A stretch of DNA of 64,000 bases from Paragordius varius (taxonomy: Eukaryota; Nematomorpha), in the NCBI GenBank assembly GCA_964247055.1, contig OZ176053.1:9052001-9116000 (forward strand), read 5' to 3'. The notes below the pieces were generated by a model that made no database searches, was not told where the DNA came from, and saw nothing but the letters and a program-made list of their open reading frames with translations. A program made the translations under genes and the position numbers. Shown piece after piece: positions 1 to 20,483 of this stretch. Numbering within the stretch: the first letter of the stretch is position 1; the number at the start of each line of letters is the position of its first letter.

Positions 1-7153
<7,153 letters not shown>

Positions 7154-7981
7154 TCTATGAATATAATTTTTTTATCCTTAGCAAAGTTTTATTTATAGTT
7201 CCCAAGTCCAAGTTTTTTTGCTAGAATTTACAAATTCGATAAATTGGAATATGATAAAAAATAAATTTTCTTCAGAATCTTAATGTTTGATTTCAATGAT
7301 GTGATTAAATTTATATATTAGATATATTTTCGGGGTTGATTAATAATATATTTTCGAGTATATATTATGAACGGTCCGAAAAAATCCAAAATTTTGAGAA
7401 TTAAAGAAGGTTGATAAATTTTTATACATATAATTGCGGTAAAACTAAAAGGGAGAATAAAAATATGGTGTTGTGTGAAAAATATAAGATTTATATACCA
7501 TAGATATGGAGACATAAATAATATTTGATTAAAACAAATATAAAAATCATGATTTTATACAATTTTTATTTTTTGTTTTAGTTTCTAACAATTTTTGCAA
7601 TATATATAATTGTATCAAAAAATATTTTTTTATTTTTCAAAATGAACTAAGATTTAGATATATACTGTGTAAAAATATTTGCTAATTATCAAAATGTCAG
7701 TTATATGGATTATCTTAGCATAAAATTTGAATGACTGGCAATATATGAACATAAATATTTTATAATATCATAATTTTTTTTTTAAAAATTTCAATAAATA
7801 ATAGGATTTATGGATTAATTTAATTCTATTTCATAGGATTTTATCAATAATTATTAAAAAATATTGATTAAAATTTAATCATTTGCATGGTAATGTTTAA
7901 CATTACCATAGAGTTTATATGAGCTGTAGAAAGTAGATTTATAAAAATATATATATTTAAATCTAACTTTTGATATTAACA

Positions 7982-8515
7982 CTTCGATTCAAATTGGGGT
8001 ATCTAAACACCCTAAATTTAAATTAGGATTTTTAAAAAACTGCTGAAAGACACGGTCCCAATTTAAATTGATGCTTCTATCCTAGTAAAAATTATATAAA
8101 TATGCCAAAATATCTATATAAAATTTTGTTTTGAAAAAAAAAGTTCCATGTCAAACTTCGACGCCATTTTTATTTTACAAAATTTTTACAAAATATCGTC
8201 TTTTATTAATTTTAAGGGTATTAAAGCTAATTTTTTTATTTAAATTACAACTAACATTGATAGAAATAGAAAAAGCGGTTTTGTATTATTTTTTAATTTT
8301 ACCATTTCAAACATGTCACGTTGACGGATTTTTTACCTTTCGGTTTTAGCTTAAAATAAAAGATATCAAGTATTTTTAAAAATTTGTTATATATTTCGGT
8401 TTATTAATGTTATATAAGTGCAAAATTGTCCTTTGTTTCGATTCCTACTATAATTTTTAAAATATTTAATTTTCAACAGGCCTCGGGTATCCAACTACCC
8501 CAATTTGAATCGAAG
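7982..8515. mobile_element. MITE, family member 1 (about 534 bp)
   Basis: The two ends are inverted copies beginning CTTCGATTCAAATTGGGGTA. The right end, read in reverse, continues GTTGGATACCCGAGGCCTG. A diverged copy of the same family lies inverted at 55267-55788 and shares interior blocks, such as the stretch around 8144-8180. No transposase is encoded; a 72-codon open frame at 8131 is incidental. No target duplication is clear, so the superfamily is unassigned. Confidence 0.75.
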
Positions 8516-9070
8516 GACTATTGAATGTGTTGTATCCAACTGTTAAATCTCCATTTAATTAACTCTGTTCTAATCGTTTCGAAATTAGTATAAATAGACT
8601 TAAAATCTCTTAATTTAAAATTTCCCCGATTTTACGTTATTAAACTTGGCAATAATAAGTTGTTTACAGCTAAAATATAACCAAACACCCCCGTTTTACT
8701 CTAATCTACTAAACATTCCTCCCAAAGACAAAAAATTAAATTGTGTCCGAAAAAAACTCTGAGATTAGCTTCTTTGAAAAATGGCTATTTTTTTCATTGA
8801 GGGATTTTTGCTTTCCTATCCTAAAATATCTGTTAAATCCTTTTTAACCACCAAGCCAATATAAAAACAAGCATAAAAAGGATCGCACAACAATTTATCA
8901 AGAGTTAATCGAGCGTAAATTTTTTAGCTTTGTTAATATATATATTTTTTCCCTATCGATATAACAAAGTATTGGGATAGACAGAATAGTATAAATTTTG
9001 TAATGCTATTTGGATTCAAATAATTTGTTAGTGTAATAATTATATTATAACTCTATTGTTTATTGGATTA

Positions 9071-9079
9071 TTTATATAT

Positions 9080-9122
<43 letters not shown>
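9071..9122. repeat. AT dinucleotide microsatellite
   Basis: A run of alternating TA with a few interruptions. Shorter (AT)n runs occur near 16173-16204, 18945-18962, 33661-33683 and 40629-40648. The one at 33661-33683 lies inside a 31-nt IMPACT intron. Confidence 0.9.
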
Positions 9123-9128
<6 letters not shown>

Positions 9129-12100
9129 CACAACATATCGTAATGAGAAATTTTTTTTCTTGTTAATCCTCACTCAATAAATACACTCATAATATATATG
9201 AGAAATTAGTCAACTTGAAAATGTGAAGCGCACGGACTTTCCTACATAGAGATGTCTTTCTAGTAAGTCAGAATTATGGTGTATTAATAGTATTAATTAC
9301 ATAATTATTTTGACTTTGGTAAAACATAAATTTTTAAATCTCTTTTTAAAAAGTTACATTACATTATTTTTGAGTTTTTTACACCCATAAACGATGGTCA
9401 AAAACACCTTTATATATTTTATGATATCTTAGAGCGTAATTATTTTTACCAAGTTTTAACTATTGTTTAAGTATGTTTTTCAAGGTTAATATATATATAT
9501 ATCAAAATGAAAATTTAACCACATACAAAATCTGTGCATCAAACATTGATACTAAAAAAGATATGATAATGCGTTGTTTTACCATGCATTTGAGATTTTG
9601 TTATCTTAAAAAGATAAAATTTTCACAGATTCCGGAAAAGGATAAAAAAATAACCGATCCGATATAGTTATAATAGACAATATGGCAATTAATATGAGTT
9701 GCAAATATTTAATAATTTTTTTTGCAGAAATCCATAATTTAGTGATACATAAATTTTCAAGCATTAAAATCAATCAGGTAATCCTATATTTGTTGGCCAT
9801 ATATGTTTTATAAAATAAAAAACGTTATAATTGGTAAAATGATACACTAATATTACACTGCCGCCACATTGACGGGAAAAATTAACATTACAAACTAACT
9901 AACTAATACACTTAAAAAATTATATAATTTATAACTGTTTTAGTATTTTCCAACAAAAACAAACAATTAATATATTTAGTGACCTAACACCATACATTTT
10001 AACATATATAAATAAATAAATAATAAATGACATAATCGCATTAATCCCTATTTTTATGTGAGTATTTGATATTATAAACTCCTGTAATGGTACAATATAT
10101 AAAAATAATTAAGAACAGTAAATTAATATATAGGCTAGCATTGGTGTCAAAATCTACCTTCATAGATTTATATTATTTTATTTGATTAGTTAATATTAAA
10201 AAGGGATTGTTGAGTAAACACAACGGTAGATTTCATAAAGTAAAAAATCACCAAAAAATATATTAATGTATGTATAAAATAAAAAAAATCGGTATATTTT
10301 GCAGAAATACAGGATCAAAAATTGGTCAACTTTTTTTAGAAAACTATATCCCTAATGAAGTGGACTTTTAATTGTCCAAACACAGTCAATTTTACAAAAC
10401 ATAGTATTTTTAGATATTTTGTAAACTATTTTTTGTTAGCATGAAAATGTAAAAAAACAGAAAAAGTTTCTCAGATACTATACTGTAGCGCTATTAGATC
10501 GTTACTAAAAGTATTATCAGGGAAAAATTAAATTGTGTAAAATGTAGTAGTAATTTTGGCACACGAATAATATCAATGGTAAAAACGAATTCACCAATCA
10601 AAATTACCAAAACGATCATGTAATTTTATAAAAAATGAAACATCATCAAAATACATTATGTTTAAAAGGGTTAATTAACAAAAAATTCACGAGAAAAAAG
10701 GGTTGGCCGGAATATGCTATTTTGTTGTTAGCTCACTCAGAGGAGATTATTTTTTATAAACGATAACTGTAAATCCCTGAGTGAACTGCAATTTATTTTT
10801 CCATATAATTAAAAAAAAGATATTGAAAATATTGACAAGATTTGTCATTACTCCCTTTGCTCTATGATGATAAAAGCCTCTAAAAATGCAAAAGAAATCA
10901 AAAAGCCCTTGTTTTGAATGAAATATAATAATTAGGACCATTTGGGAATGAAAAGAAGATCGACTTAAACTCTATAGTATCAATCTCGCAGATTTTCCTT
11001 CTCCATTTTGATCTATCAGGCTTATAAATTTTATTAGGCCAAAATAGTTGGCTCATGTTTTATCTCAACTTTTGAGCTTAGTCGTTTAAGCCACGTGGAC
11101 CATTTGAGTCATGACCCGGCTGATTCGCCTAAATGCTTGGCTCATTGCTCCTTCACATAACCTTTAATATAAAAAAATCAAATCATCTAAATTTAGGTAT
11201 GTTATTAGAGTTAGTGTTTATGAACAAAATCTAGGGCATAAATACTAGCGTGATGACTTAACAATAGGTGATAAAATAAAAAGACACCGAAATAATTTTT
11301 TTAACAGATAATTTAGATTTTAAAAAGAACATTTGCGATCTTATGGTCCAGGGTAATTTATTGTTAAAATTTGGTTTATAAACTAGGGTTATCATTTTTT
11401 GGGGTTCGGTAATCTGAAATAAAAATTAATTGAGAATTTAAGTCTTTATATGACTGCTATATATAGATAGACTTTTGATTAAATATATATTCATAATTTT
11501 ATCTCATGCCTTTTGCGTATTCAATTTTTTTGCATCAACTACACAATAAATAATAATAAGATTTTTTGGCGTGTTTAGTGATAAATGATCCATGAAATGG
11601 AATTTGGAAAAAAATATTATTTAACCATTTTTAACAAATTACTATAGTAATTAAGTTGTACTTTAATTTAAAACATTATATATAAAGAGTATTTATCATA
11701 AATTAAGAGGAAGAGATGATACAAATTATATCTGCTATTGTTTTGAAAATTTTTCTTATAATAATACAGACTTAAGTACTGGCTTGATGGTACATTTGGT
11801 TTTTTGCCATATGCAATAAGTCAAAATTTAGCCTTTTCTAATATACTGCCTACTCTTCCCACATTTTAACGTTAAAATATTTATTCCTTTTTTTAGATAA
11901 TTATGATTTTATTACTTTCAAAATTACCCACATCATTATATACTAAACTTTGAAAAATGGTTGTTCATATATTTATTAATCATAATTACATAACGTACTC
12001 ACTTTACTCATTTGAAATCAAATATAATGAGCAAATTAAAATTATAAATTTTAATATTAACATAAATATTGCAAATTGGCAAATTCATATAATTTATCTC

Positions 12101-15100
12101 TCCGTTAAACTTAAATAAAATTTGAGCAATAATTCATTTTTTTCCCAGCGAGTTCAAATTTTTTATTAGAATTAAGAAACCACTTAATAAAATATATTTT
12201 AAGTCATTCTTTCAAAATAAGGTTAAACGAACTTTAAAAAAATATTTGTAGATATCGGCTATGATCTGAATTATACGCAACCCAATTTAGAGATAAAAAA
12301 GGTAATTGATATTTTCCATGGTTTAAAGTAAATATCTCAAAAAACGCTTTGATATATATGGCTTTATAAGTTTGTTATGAAAAACAAATAAAAAAGAAGG
12401 AGGGGGTTCGGACAAAAGATATATTCAAAAACTGTCTCTTGCGAATAAAACATCCACTCGTAATAATTTATCTGTCGACATTACAACTTTAAAAATCTTC
12501 TCCTATGAAATTCATTAGAATCAAACGATTTTTTTGATATTATATTCTTAAATGATCATATTCTGTAAAAAATGATAAATTTTAAATATATAATCCATAT
12601 TTGACAGTAGCCTTAAGGAAGCTTATTTGTTTATAATAATTATCAATGCAAAATTATTCTTGTTTTGGACAGGGAGTGTCCTACACAAATGACTTCTGCC
12701 GAATTTATTCAAAATATCTTGTCGGGCGAATATGAAATATATATGGACATTTATAAATATTTTATTAAATTTCGAACATAATCCTGTAAAATGAAAACAC
12801 AATATCACATTTTTATTATAGTTCGTTATTGTGGATTTTCAAATTTGTTGCGGGCCGCTTTTTGAATAGCCCTATTTTAGACGAACAGCTAAACATAGTA
12901 CTTGTTTGATCCAAAAGATTTTTAAGCGTTTAATAGTGCACGGTATCAAAGAGAGTAATAATAGTCAGCAATGTTTAATAAATTTAATCGAAAAATATCA
13001 GCTAGGACCAACAATTTTTATAGAATAAAAATCTTATAATGATGATTTCTTTGCTGATTCTTGTGTTTTTAAATGCCACATTTTTTATATTTGATTGGAA
13101 TGAATATTTTTAAAAACAGGAAAAGATAGTAATTCTTAGTACTTATTTTCTTGATTTTATTATTATGGCTTATTATGCCCTGATTCGGAAGTTTAAATAA
13201 TTTCGTTTTAATTTCAATTAATAACAATAATATTTTTAGGATTTAAAACATATAATCACCACAATTTCGATTTTGTTGCCTAAGATTAAAGAATAAAGTA
13301 TAACAGCGGGTATTAATTTAAATGGCAAATCTTTAAATATGTGCATGGGCTTTAAAAAGTATACAAAATTTTAATCTGTAAATTAAGGATTGGATTAGAA
13401 AAATTTTATTTCAAGAGGAAAATGGCTAAATCTAAAAGCCCGATATTAATTATTTAACTACTTTTGAATATTATTTTACACAAAATAAAGAATAAGCGAC
13501 AACGCGAAATGTGTTTGTCTTTACCGATCTATTATCGAACTTAAATATATAATTTATTATAAATGAAATAAAATTTGACCAATTTTGATTAAAACATCCG
13601 AATTCTTTAATTTAACACATCTTTTTTTCATTATTTAGGAGCTCTTTTTAATTTGTTCAGAGGATAGAGCCAATTTTCATTTTCTAGCATTGGCAGAATG
13701 ATTTTGAAATTCCTAATATGATTTCAGAAATAAATTTTAGAGGTCATTAAATTAATTGTTTAAAAATTAGGCTCTCAATTCTATTACGAATCGGAAGAAA
13801 GTGGTGTCCATGGAATTTTATTTTATTCAATATTTTTTATACACACAATTGTAGTTTTGGAAAATATTCCTAAAACAAAACCATAACAAAAAACATTTTC
13901 TCAAATTATATGGGAATAAAATATTTTTAGCGTAAAACAATTTTTTTCCATCTCATCCCACATTATTGATTAGGTCAAACATCATAAATAATATAAAATA
14001 ATAATATTGATATAATAAACATTCAATTTATAATTTGTCCGTACTTGCTTGCTACGTTTCCCCATAAAGAGTTGCTTGTATTAATAATAATTTGAGCTGT
14101 ATAAAATTGCATTATATATATTATATCATTACAAATTATATTAATGGCAAAAAGCTTGTTTGTTATATTAGTCATCCGAAAAAAGTAACTAAAAGCAATC
14201 CCGAGAGACCAGTTTTGGTTTTTTGGAAACAAAATAGGTTGTCTATTTTTTTTCAGCAATGTAATAATATTAATTTCTAATTTCATTGTTATTTTTTTTT
14301 GGTATAAGGGCATCACATTTTAGGTCTTAGTAAAATTGAAATAAATGATACTTTGATCATCGTGCAGAAAAGGTCTTGGAAAACTACTACATAACATTAA
14401 CTAATTCAAAATTTTTATCAATTAAAATTTGTGCCTAAAATTCCCATAAATTAAAAGAAATACATAATAACTGTAAAATAGATAACATTTAGAGATAACA
14501 GATAATAATTTAATCGAAACAAATCTGTGGTGTTTAGTGATTACGCTAAATCTTATCTCTCTATCCAATCTTGAAATAATTTAACCTAAACCAAAGGTTT
14601 TTTTACAAGTGTTTAACTGCATCTTGGTGTATTCCCTAAATGCAATGGCAATGCCGAATTTTTAATGGTAACATATATAATATATAAAGCTAATTATTGG
14701 CTTAAAATTTTTTTTTAGCTTTTACCATTGGTAAAAAGTATTTTTCTCCATAATTTGAGAAAAATAAACCTTTTTATTTTTATAGAAATATTATAGATAT
14801 ATATGATACCGCAATAAGCAATTTAAAAAGGGGTATATTGTCGGCCTTTTTAATCGATTCTGACACATAAATGGTGTTTGTAAATAAATGCATCATCTTT
14901 CAATAATCCATTATAATTTGTATAAATTTATAAATTGTTTAATAACTTGTCACATATTATAGTTAATAAATATTATTTTAGAAAGTTGTTAATTTGCTGT
15001 GATCGAGCTTCAAAATTAATAGTATTTTTTTAACTGAGAAATATTGAATACATTCATCAAATATTTATGTTCATTTTAATTTATTACATTATAAATATAT

Positions 15101-15175
15101 TTGCATAGAACGGATATCAATTAAAATATGTTTTAATAATACTCAAGACCGCTATTATACAACAAACACATCGTG

Positions 15176-15329
15176 TCAGTTAAAAGTGTTTGGATTATTT
15201 AAAAAATTATTTGCTAATGTTCGCCAAAGCCATTGTATAATCGTATTTGAGGGGTTATTCCCGCTATTTGACATATTATTTGTGTCAAACTGATTGGATT
15301 GAGCATCTCCAAAAAGGTATCGATTGAAA
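15176..15329 (-). CDS. Candidate terminal exon, possibly an alternative 3' end of RNF170
   Basis: After a TTTTTATAG acceptor, an open frame of 50 codons runs to a stop, starting FNRYLFGDAQSNQFD and ending NNFLNNPNTFN. It needs a phase-2 donor. The donor at 16452 within the last certain RNF170 exon (AC|GTATAAC) has that phase. I do not recognise the encoded sequence, which is Asn-rich. It could instead be chance open sequence or belong to an unseen small gene. Confidence 0.3.
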
Positions 15330-15670
15330 CTATAAAAATAGGCGTAAGATTTTAGGATAAATATAAAAACAAGTGCATCCTTCATGATTGTTATGGATAT
15401 AATAAAGAATCATTGTTAAAAATAGGTGTAAAAATATATTAAAACCTTATAAGGTCTTATGTGATTCGCAATAATATAAACAGTAAAAATAATGATTATA
15501 AAGATTAAGTAACCTTGTTTATTCCAATATAACCTATTGAGTCGGGTTGCGAATGGTAACATACTCAATTTTATATCTCAGGTAATAATATTATATCGAA
15601 AAAAAAAGAAAATAGTTTTCATTTTTTAAAAAATATTCGCTTTTATTCATTTTCTGTAGCATATTTATAA

Positions 15671-15814
15671 TTACTTATCGCCGCCCATTGGATTGTGTGA
15701 AGATGCACCAATACGTCTTAGTAGATGTTCATTCAATAGGTTTGGACCTCGAAAATTTTGAAAATTTCGATAAAGTCTGCTATTGCCATAATTACTACTT
15801 GTACTTGGTTCATC
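15671..15814 (-). CDS. Candidate terminal exon, possibly the real 3' end of RNF170
   Basis: After a TTTAAG acceptor, 47 codons run to TAA, starting DEPSTSSNYGNSRLYRN and ending SSHNPMGGDK. Its GC content and codon pattern look more coding than the flanks. It needs a phase-0 donor, which the GAA|GTAATG site ending at 16440 in RNF170 exon 6 provides. The tail resembles no family I can name. I first considered a selenoprotein-K-like tail but found no supporting upstream domain. Confidence 0.45.
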   Translation of the reverse strand, partial: DEPSTSSNYGNSRLYRNFQNFRGPNLLNEHLLRRIGASSHNPMGGDK

Positions 15815-16169
15815 CTTAAATGGTTATATTCAAAAATTATATATTTTAGGTATAAAAGCAAATTTAAAAAATCTAATTATTTGTTTAAGTTTACCTTAAA
15901 ATATAATAAAAGATAGTATTTTCATTAACATTCTTTGCAAAAATAATTGGAATTTAATTGATTTCTTGATTATGTAATTAAAAGGGCACGTTCCACCATA
16001 ATAATAAAAAAATAAATTATTTTCATTAATAATACGGTTGGCAAAGTTACATAAAACAAGCATTATAAATATTCTGATTGTTAATTGAAAAAATTGTCAA
16101 AAACTATTCCAAAAATGATTCCTAATCTATATATATACAGTAAAACATAAAATTAAACATACGATTTTT

Positions 16170-16207
<38 letters not shown>

Positions 16208-16364
16208 TATCCCTCATCATTTTGGGTTACAAAATAGGAAATAGGGATGATTATTTTTATTATAGATATAAAGATTATTAAAAAGTATGGCTGTTTTAAA
16301 ATATATTTGTTAGTGTTAACATTTTGTTAGTAAAACATAAATTTTACTGTATATTTTCATTTGC

Positions 16365-17689
16365 TTATACATTTTCAATCTTATGAAAGTATACTAAAAT
16401 AAACTTTATGCAGGTAAAAAAAATAGCATTGTTCATTACTTCAATGTTATACGTTCCCGGAGAGCTGTTATCATCAGGTGTTGAGGTCAGCGAATTACGA
16501 TATGAAACACTGGCATAAAGGGCCATAAGTAATACAACGATGGCATCATCAAGCAAACCAAAAATGCCAAAAAGGGCTTCAGGAATAATGTCTAACGGGG
16601 ATAAAAGGTAAAAGGCACCAATAATAAAGCAAAGCACTAAACGGAATCGAAAGACGAGTCTGATTCCAGACACCGAAAAAAAGTCACTGATGGCATGTCG
16701 TAAGAGGACGGGTAAATCACGTATATAATCCACCATCTATAAAAATATAGAATGAGTAATGTAAAGTGGTGTAACAAATAAGTTTTACAAAATCGTAAAA
16801 AAGTAGGACCTCATTTCAATAAATAGTACTTGTTTCTTTGTTAAAATTATATTTATACTTAATTGGCAAAAAAATGCTACCGAAAAAAACCAACATATAT
16901 TTAAATATCAAAAATGAGTCAACTCGTTAATTATGTTTAATTCATTCAAAGGGCCAAATAATATATTAAAACTTAAAATAAAATGTAGCCCTAAAAAAAT
17001 TTTAATTACCCTATAATCGTTTTAAACTGGAAAAAATAAATAGATTACGGAACGTGGAGCATCGGAAAATCTTTTATTATAAACATTAATTTCATCTATG
17101 ATATATTGCTTTTCTTTATCATCATTTGATGTGACACGTCGAGGAAAGCAGGGAATTATAAGAGTTACCTATATAACAATATAAGATAAATAAAATGTTG
17201 TAATATAAGTAATTAAATTTTTTTTTAAGAAATTACAGTTTGACGGCACACAGGACAACTTAATGGTGATGTTCCCCAGTTTCCGTTCCGCCAATATAAT
17301 AAAATACATTTTCCTAAAATTTAAAAACTTGTAATACCACAAAACATGTGTCCACAATTGGTTTCGATTGCATAATTGGCATTATTCAAACAGATAGGAC
17401 ATTGCCGATCCTGATAATACCGTTTAAAGTTTCTGGGCCGCTTTATAGACAAATTTGCATCTTCTATTTCCTCTCTGCAGAATTAATTTTTTAAACTGAT
17501 GCTGTTCGGATTCATTTCTAACCATATCCCGAACTTCTTTTATATTCTCATCGTTAAAATCAGTTACAGTCTCTGCTCCTCTATTGTATAAATGAGAATA
17601 TACTTTTTGAAATATCGGATAATAAAGGGCAAAAGAAAAAGAAAGACGATGAATATTAAAAATATGACTTCTTTCCCAAATCCTTCCAT
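16365..17689 (-). CDS. RNF170: RNF170, ER-membrane RING E3 ubiquitin ligase with DUF1232
   Basis: Exons are 17689-17604, 17580-17497, 17474-17338, 17313-17237, 17168-17049 and 16736-16365 (last exon certain to about 16440). Introns are 23, 22, 24, 68 and 312 bp. Order: an N-terminal membrane segment (about residues 8-24), an acidic linker, a C3HC4 RING (CPICLNNANY, ETNCGHMFC, SCPVCRQT), the linker FSDAPRS, then DUF1232 with two hydrophobic segments (VDYIRDLPVLLRHAISDFF; SPLDIIPEALFGIFG). This order and sequence match animal RNF170. RNF170 ubiquitinates activated IP3 receptors at the ER in mammals. Read to the in-frame stop, the protein is 291 residues; the human protein is about 258. The tail past YRNSLTSTPDDNSSPG is unconserved and may be replaced by splicing to a downstream exon. 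Confidence 0.94.
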
Positions 17690-17725
17690 ATGATAAAAAA
17701 TAAAAACACAAGACCTCACTTATCG
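17690..17725. promoter_or_regulatory. 36-bp gap between divergent RNF170 and ARMC7 start codons
   Basis: RNF170 starts at 17689 on minus and ARMC7 at 17726 on plus, leaving only 36 bp, all AT-rich. A shared core promoter must overlap one or both coding 5' ends, or the transcripts must start inside the neighbour. No TATA box or other motif can be singled out. Both starts are backed by homology and by frame-consistent micro-introns. Confidence 0.8.
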
Positions 17726-18345
17726 ATGTTCAGACCCAAGTTTTTTAAACGAAATCATGTGGTAGAAAGAAGCAAATACTTGCAGCAACTTTTAGATGAA
17801 TTTGAAGAAACCGATAGAAATGGTAAACATCCTAAATTAACCTTACAGATTTCAAATTACAAATTTTAGGCAATTTTGCTAATTTTAGTTATGATCCATA
17901 CAATTATGAGATTTTATATCATTTGAACATAATTGAAATGTTTTTTGGTATTTAATTTTATTACGTTAGACGTTTTAAGCACTCACGATGACGAAAATTT
18001 TATACATCTGGCTTTATGTGGATTAGTAAATTTATCCTTTGGTATAATATATCTAATTTTATATACAATCGAGTTGTATCAAAAATTGTTAAAAACTCTC
18101 AAACAGAAGTAATTTTGAGTCCACTGTTAAAAAACAAGTATTCTACTTATAAACTTTAGTCAAAATCAAGATATAATTGTTCAGCTATTAACTTTATTAT
18201 TAATAATCTATTCATTTTTTCCAAACGGTAACAATTTTTTTTATATATAGATATGCCAAAGATAATTAAAGATAATATTAATTTATTGCATTCCAATGAT
18301 AAAAGGATATTAAATCTCATATTATTGTTAAATAAAAAATTATAA
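17726..18345 (+). CDS. ARMC7: ARMC7-like small armadillo-repeat protein, six exons with only micro-introns
   Basis: Exons are 17726-17822, 17849-17947, 17970-18041, 18074-18137, 18160-18227 and 18251-18345. Introns are 26, 22, 32, 22 and 23 nt, all GT-AG and in phase, giving 164 residues (human about 198). Matches to ARMC7 as I recall it run the whole length: SKYLQQLLDEFEET, then ILGNFANFSYDPYNYEIL, then LALCGLVNLSF, then KRILNLILLL near the end. The first intron is chosen because it restores DFKLQILGNFANF, colinear with the human sequence. The 32-nt intron is the least certain. ARMC7 is a poorly characterised nuclear/cytoplasmic protein; I infer no specific role. The human C-terminal extension is absent. 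Confidence 0.88.
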
Positions 18346-18793
18346 TTTTCATGGTTTGAAAATAGGCCCTTTTTTGCTTTTTGGGTTTCGTTGATGATGG
18401 TTGTCTGCTATATTAAAAAAATAACATGATATAAAATAATTTACGTAAATAATTTTGTTAAAAAAGGCCTGTTGTCGATTTTTTATATATTAAGGCTATT
18501 ACAAATATGGTCTCATTTGTTTTATGTAAAATATGTTTTTGTCATAATTCAACAGTAATCTTAGTCAATTTCCATATTTTATTGATTTTACACTACAAAT
18601 TGGTTCTTTACATTTTACCTTTGCATAAAACTCTAAAATGCTTATACCACCCACGGACAGCATGCTACCCGAAAATTGATTTTCTATATTTGATGCACTT
18701 ATTTTGAGTGAATGCGTCAAACGTTATGAAAATTTTATCGGTGATAAATGGTAGAGCCCTTAAGACAAGATAATTTTTAAGTGCGTACCACTG
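18346..18793. other. Intergenic spacer between ARMC7 and a hAT element
   Basis: AT-rich sequence with no recognisable gene or repeat. A 66-codon open frame at 18507 has no family resemblance and looks incidental. The last eight bases before the transposon are its target duplication. Confidence 0.6.
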
Positions 18794-18801
18794 CTCTAGA
18801 C

Positions 18802-20483
18802 CAGGGGTTCTTAAACTATGGGTCGCGACCCCATTTGGGGTCGCGTAGCAAAATTATGGGGTCGCGAGTGATAAAAATACAATTTAACAAAAAATGTTTT
18901 TTAACTTGTAAAATTATTGTTATAAAAAAATAACAATTATCGTATATATATATATATATATATCATCTGGTTCCGAAAAACTGTTTATACCAGCATTTCT
19001 CTTCCGAACATAGCTATTTCACATGTTTTAATGTAGATTGAAGAAAAGATTGTCTTTGGGAACGTCTTTTGAGAAAAAACAATTATATTTGCTCTTCTAG
19101 TTTTAATTTGTCAGTGCCCTCTGTAACAAGATTAGTTTTCTTTTTATTCGGTAATTAATAATCAAATATAATCTGCAATATTTTATTTTTATATATTTAT
19201 TTAGGATAAAAATAATTTTTGTCCATGGATAAATGGCTTTTAAAGAATTGTAATGACGCAGATATTAATCCAACAAATTCTTCACAGTCATGACAAAGTA
19301 TTTGAGAAGAGACATCTAATGTGCGAAAAAGAAAATATGATGAGTCTTTTCCTCAATTTGGCTTCACATTTCAAAATTGTTATGGTAATGAACAATCTCT
19401 CTGTTTGTGCAATGAATTATTGGCTTCGGAGAGTATGAAACCATCAAAAAAGAACACATTTTGAATCAAAGCATGTTTCGTATGTCAATATGCCTAAAGA
19501 ATATTTTGAAAGACTGTAATCTTGGTGTAATGTTTGAAACTAGGTAAAACCTCTTCAACATATTTTATCGCTGAACGATATTGGGATTTAATGTTTGTTA
19601 AAGCTGAGAAAGTAACTTCACATAAATATGTGGTGTTGAATGGCAGAAGTACATTTCATGTCGGCGATTGATTCAGTCCTAGTTTAGATCCAGAATTCAT
19701 TCAAGGGATTTTTTGGAAATGTAGTTTTACACAAAAGCTTAGCAAATTCCTCTTGAGTTTTAAGTGGCAGATGATCAAACTTACTTAAGCCAATCCAAGG
19801 CTTTTGAATCCAAATAATTTTTTTAATAATATTTAAATATGTCAGGAAATGTATTTCTAGCGCTTTTTAGTGATCGACAATGGTTTTTCAATATAAGTTT
19901 TACAATCAATTTTCAAATTGTAGACATTGGAATACATTTCAAACGAATTTTTATCAACTCTACTTTTCCAAATGCTGATCATTTTAATAAAACTTGCAAT
20001 TTTATCGCTTGAAGTATAAATATGCATGTTTTTCAGTGAAGATACAAGTTGGGATCGTTTACTTCGCAAAAATATCCGATAAATAACACTTGGATAGCCA
20101 CAAGTCATTTTGAAAAAAAGCAGCAAATTCTCATTTTAACAGTTAAAAATATTTCGATCTCGTCCTTCAATAACGATAATTTTTTCGGTTTTAAGAGATG
20201 GACAAAAATATATGTATTTATAAATTTCTATAACATCTTATGATTCATAGTAAATTTATACAATGTATTATAATAATCGGAATATTTGTGCAAATTTATT
20301 TAGATTTTTTATGTTTCAAAACGAATTCTAAATTTATATATTTTCATATGCATATGTATTTGTTTCTTAATAAATATATCATCAAAAAATATTAATTTAT
20401 TTTTCTTTTATAATTTATTGGGGTCGCCAAGAAATTTGCGATCATAAATGGGGTCGCGACTCACAAAAGTTTGAGAAGCCCTG
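18802..20483 (+). mobile_element. Decayed hAT transposon with ZBED/Buster-like transposase remains
   Basis: Ends are inverted (CAGGGGTTCTTAAACTATGG on the left; CAGGGCTTCTCAAAC reading in from the right), followed by a GTCGCGACCCC block at both ends. They are flanked by a perfect 8-bp duplication CTCTAGAC (18794-18801 and 20484-20491), which fixes the 1682-bp limits. From 19225 the plus strand reads MDKWLLKNCNDADINPTNSS. Further on, in other frames, it reads KRKYDESFPQFGFTFQ and NELLASESMKPSKK, the N-terminal region of ZBED5-type hAT transposases. Several stops and frame changes break it and most of the catalytic domain is missing, so it is a dead partial copy. Confidence 0.9.

Larger units (their letters stand above)
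7154..15175. other. Gene-free AT-rich stretch upstream of the GATA gene
   Basis: About 8 kb upstream of the GATA start holds a MITE (7982-8515), an AT microsatellite (about 9071-9122) and otherwise unremarkable AT-rich DNA. Open frames here are short, low in complexity and lack recognisable protein sequence. Genes cut by micro-introns are hard to see by eye, so a small gene could have been missed. A developmental regulator often has a long regulatory flank, but no motif supports that directly. Confidence 0.6.

Noticed and set aside
8131-8349. A 72-codon plus-strand gene
   Set aside because: It lies wholly within a MITE and has no protein resemblance.
14023-14316. A 97-codon minus-strand gene
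   Set aside because: Low-complexity composition, no family resemblance and no splice context.
15671-15814. A selenoprotein K tail
   Set aside because: No in-frame TGA, no upstream SelK domain and no SECIS-like structure. A phase match to RNF170 explains it better.
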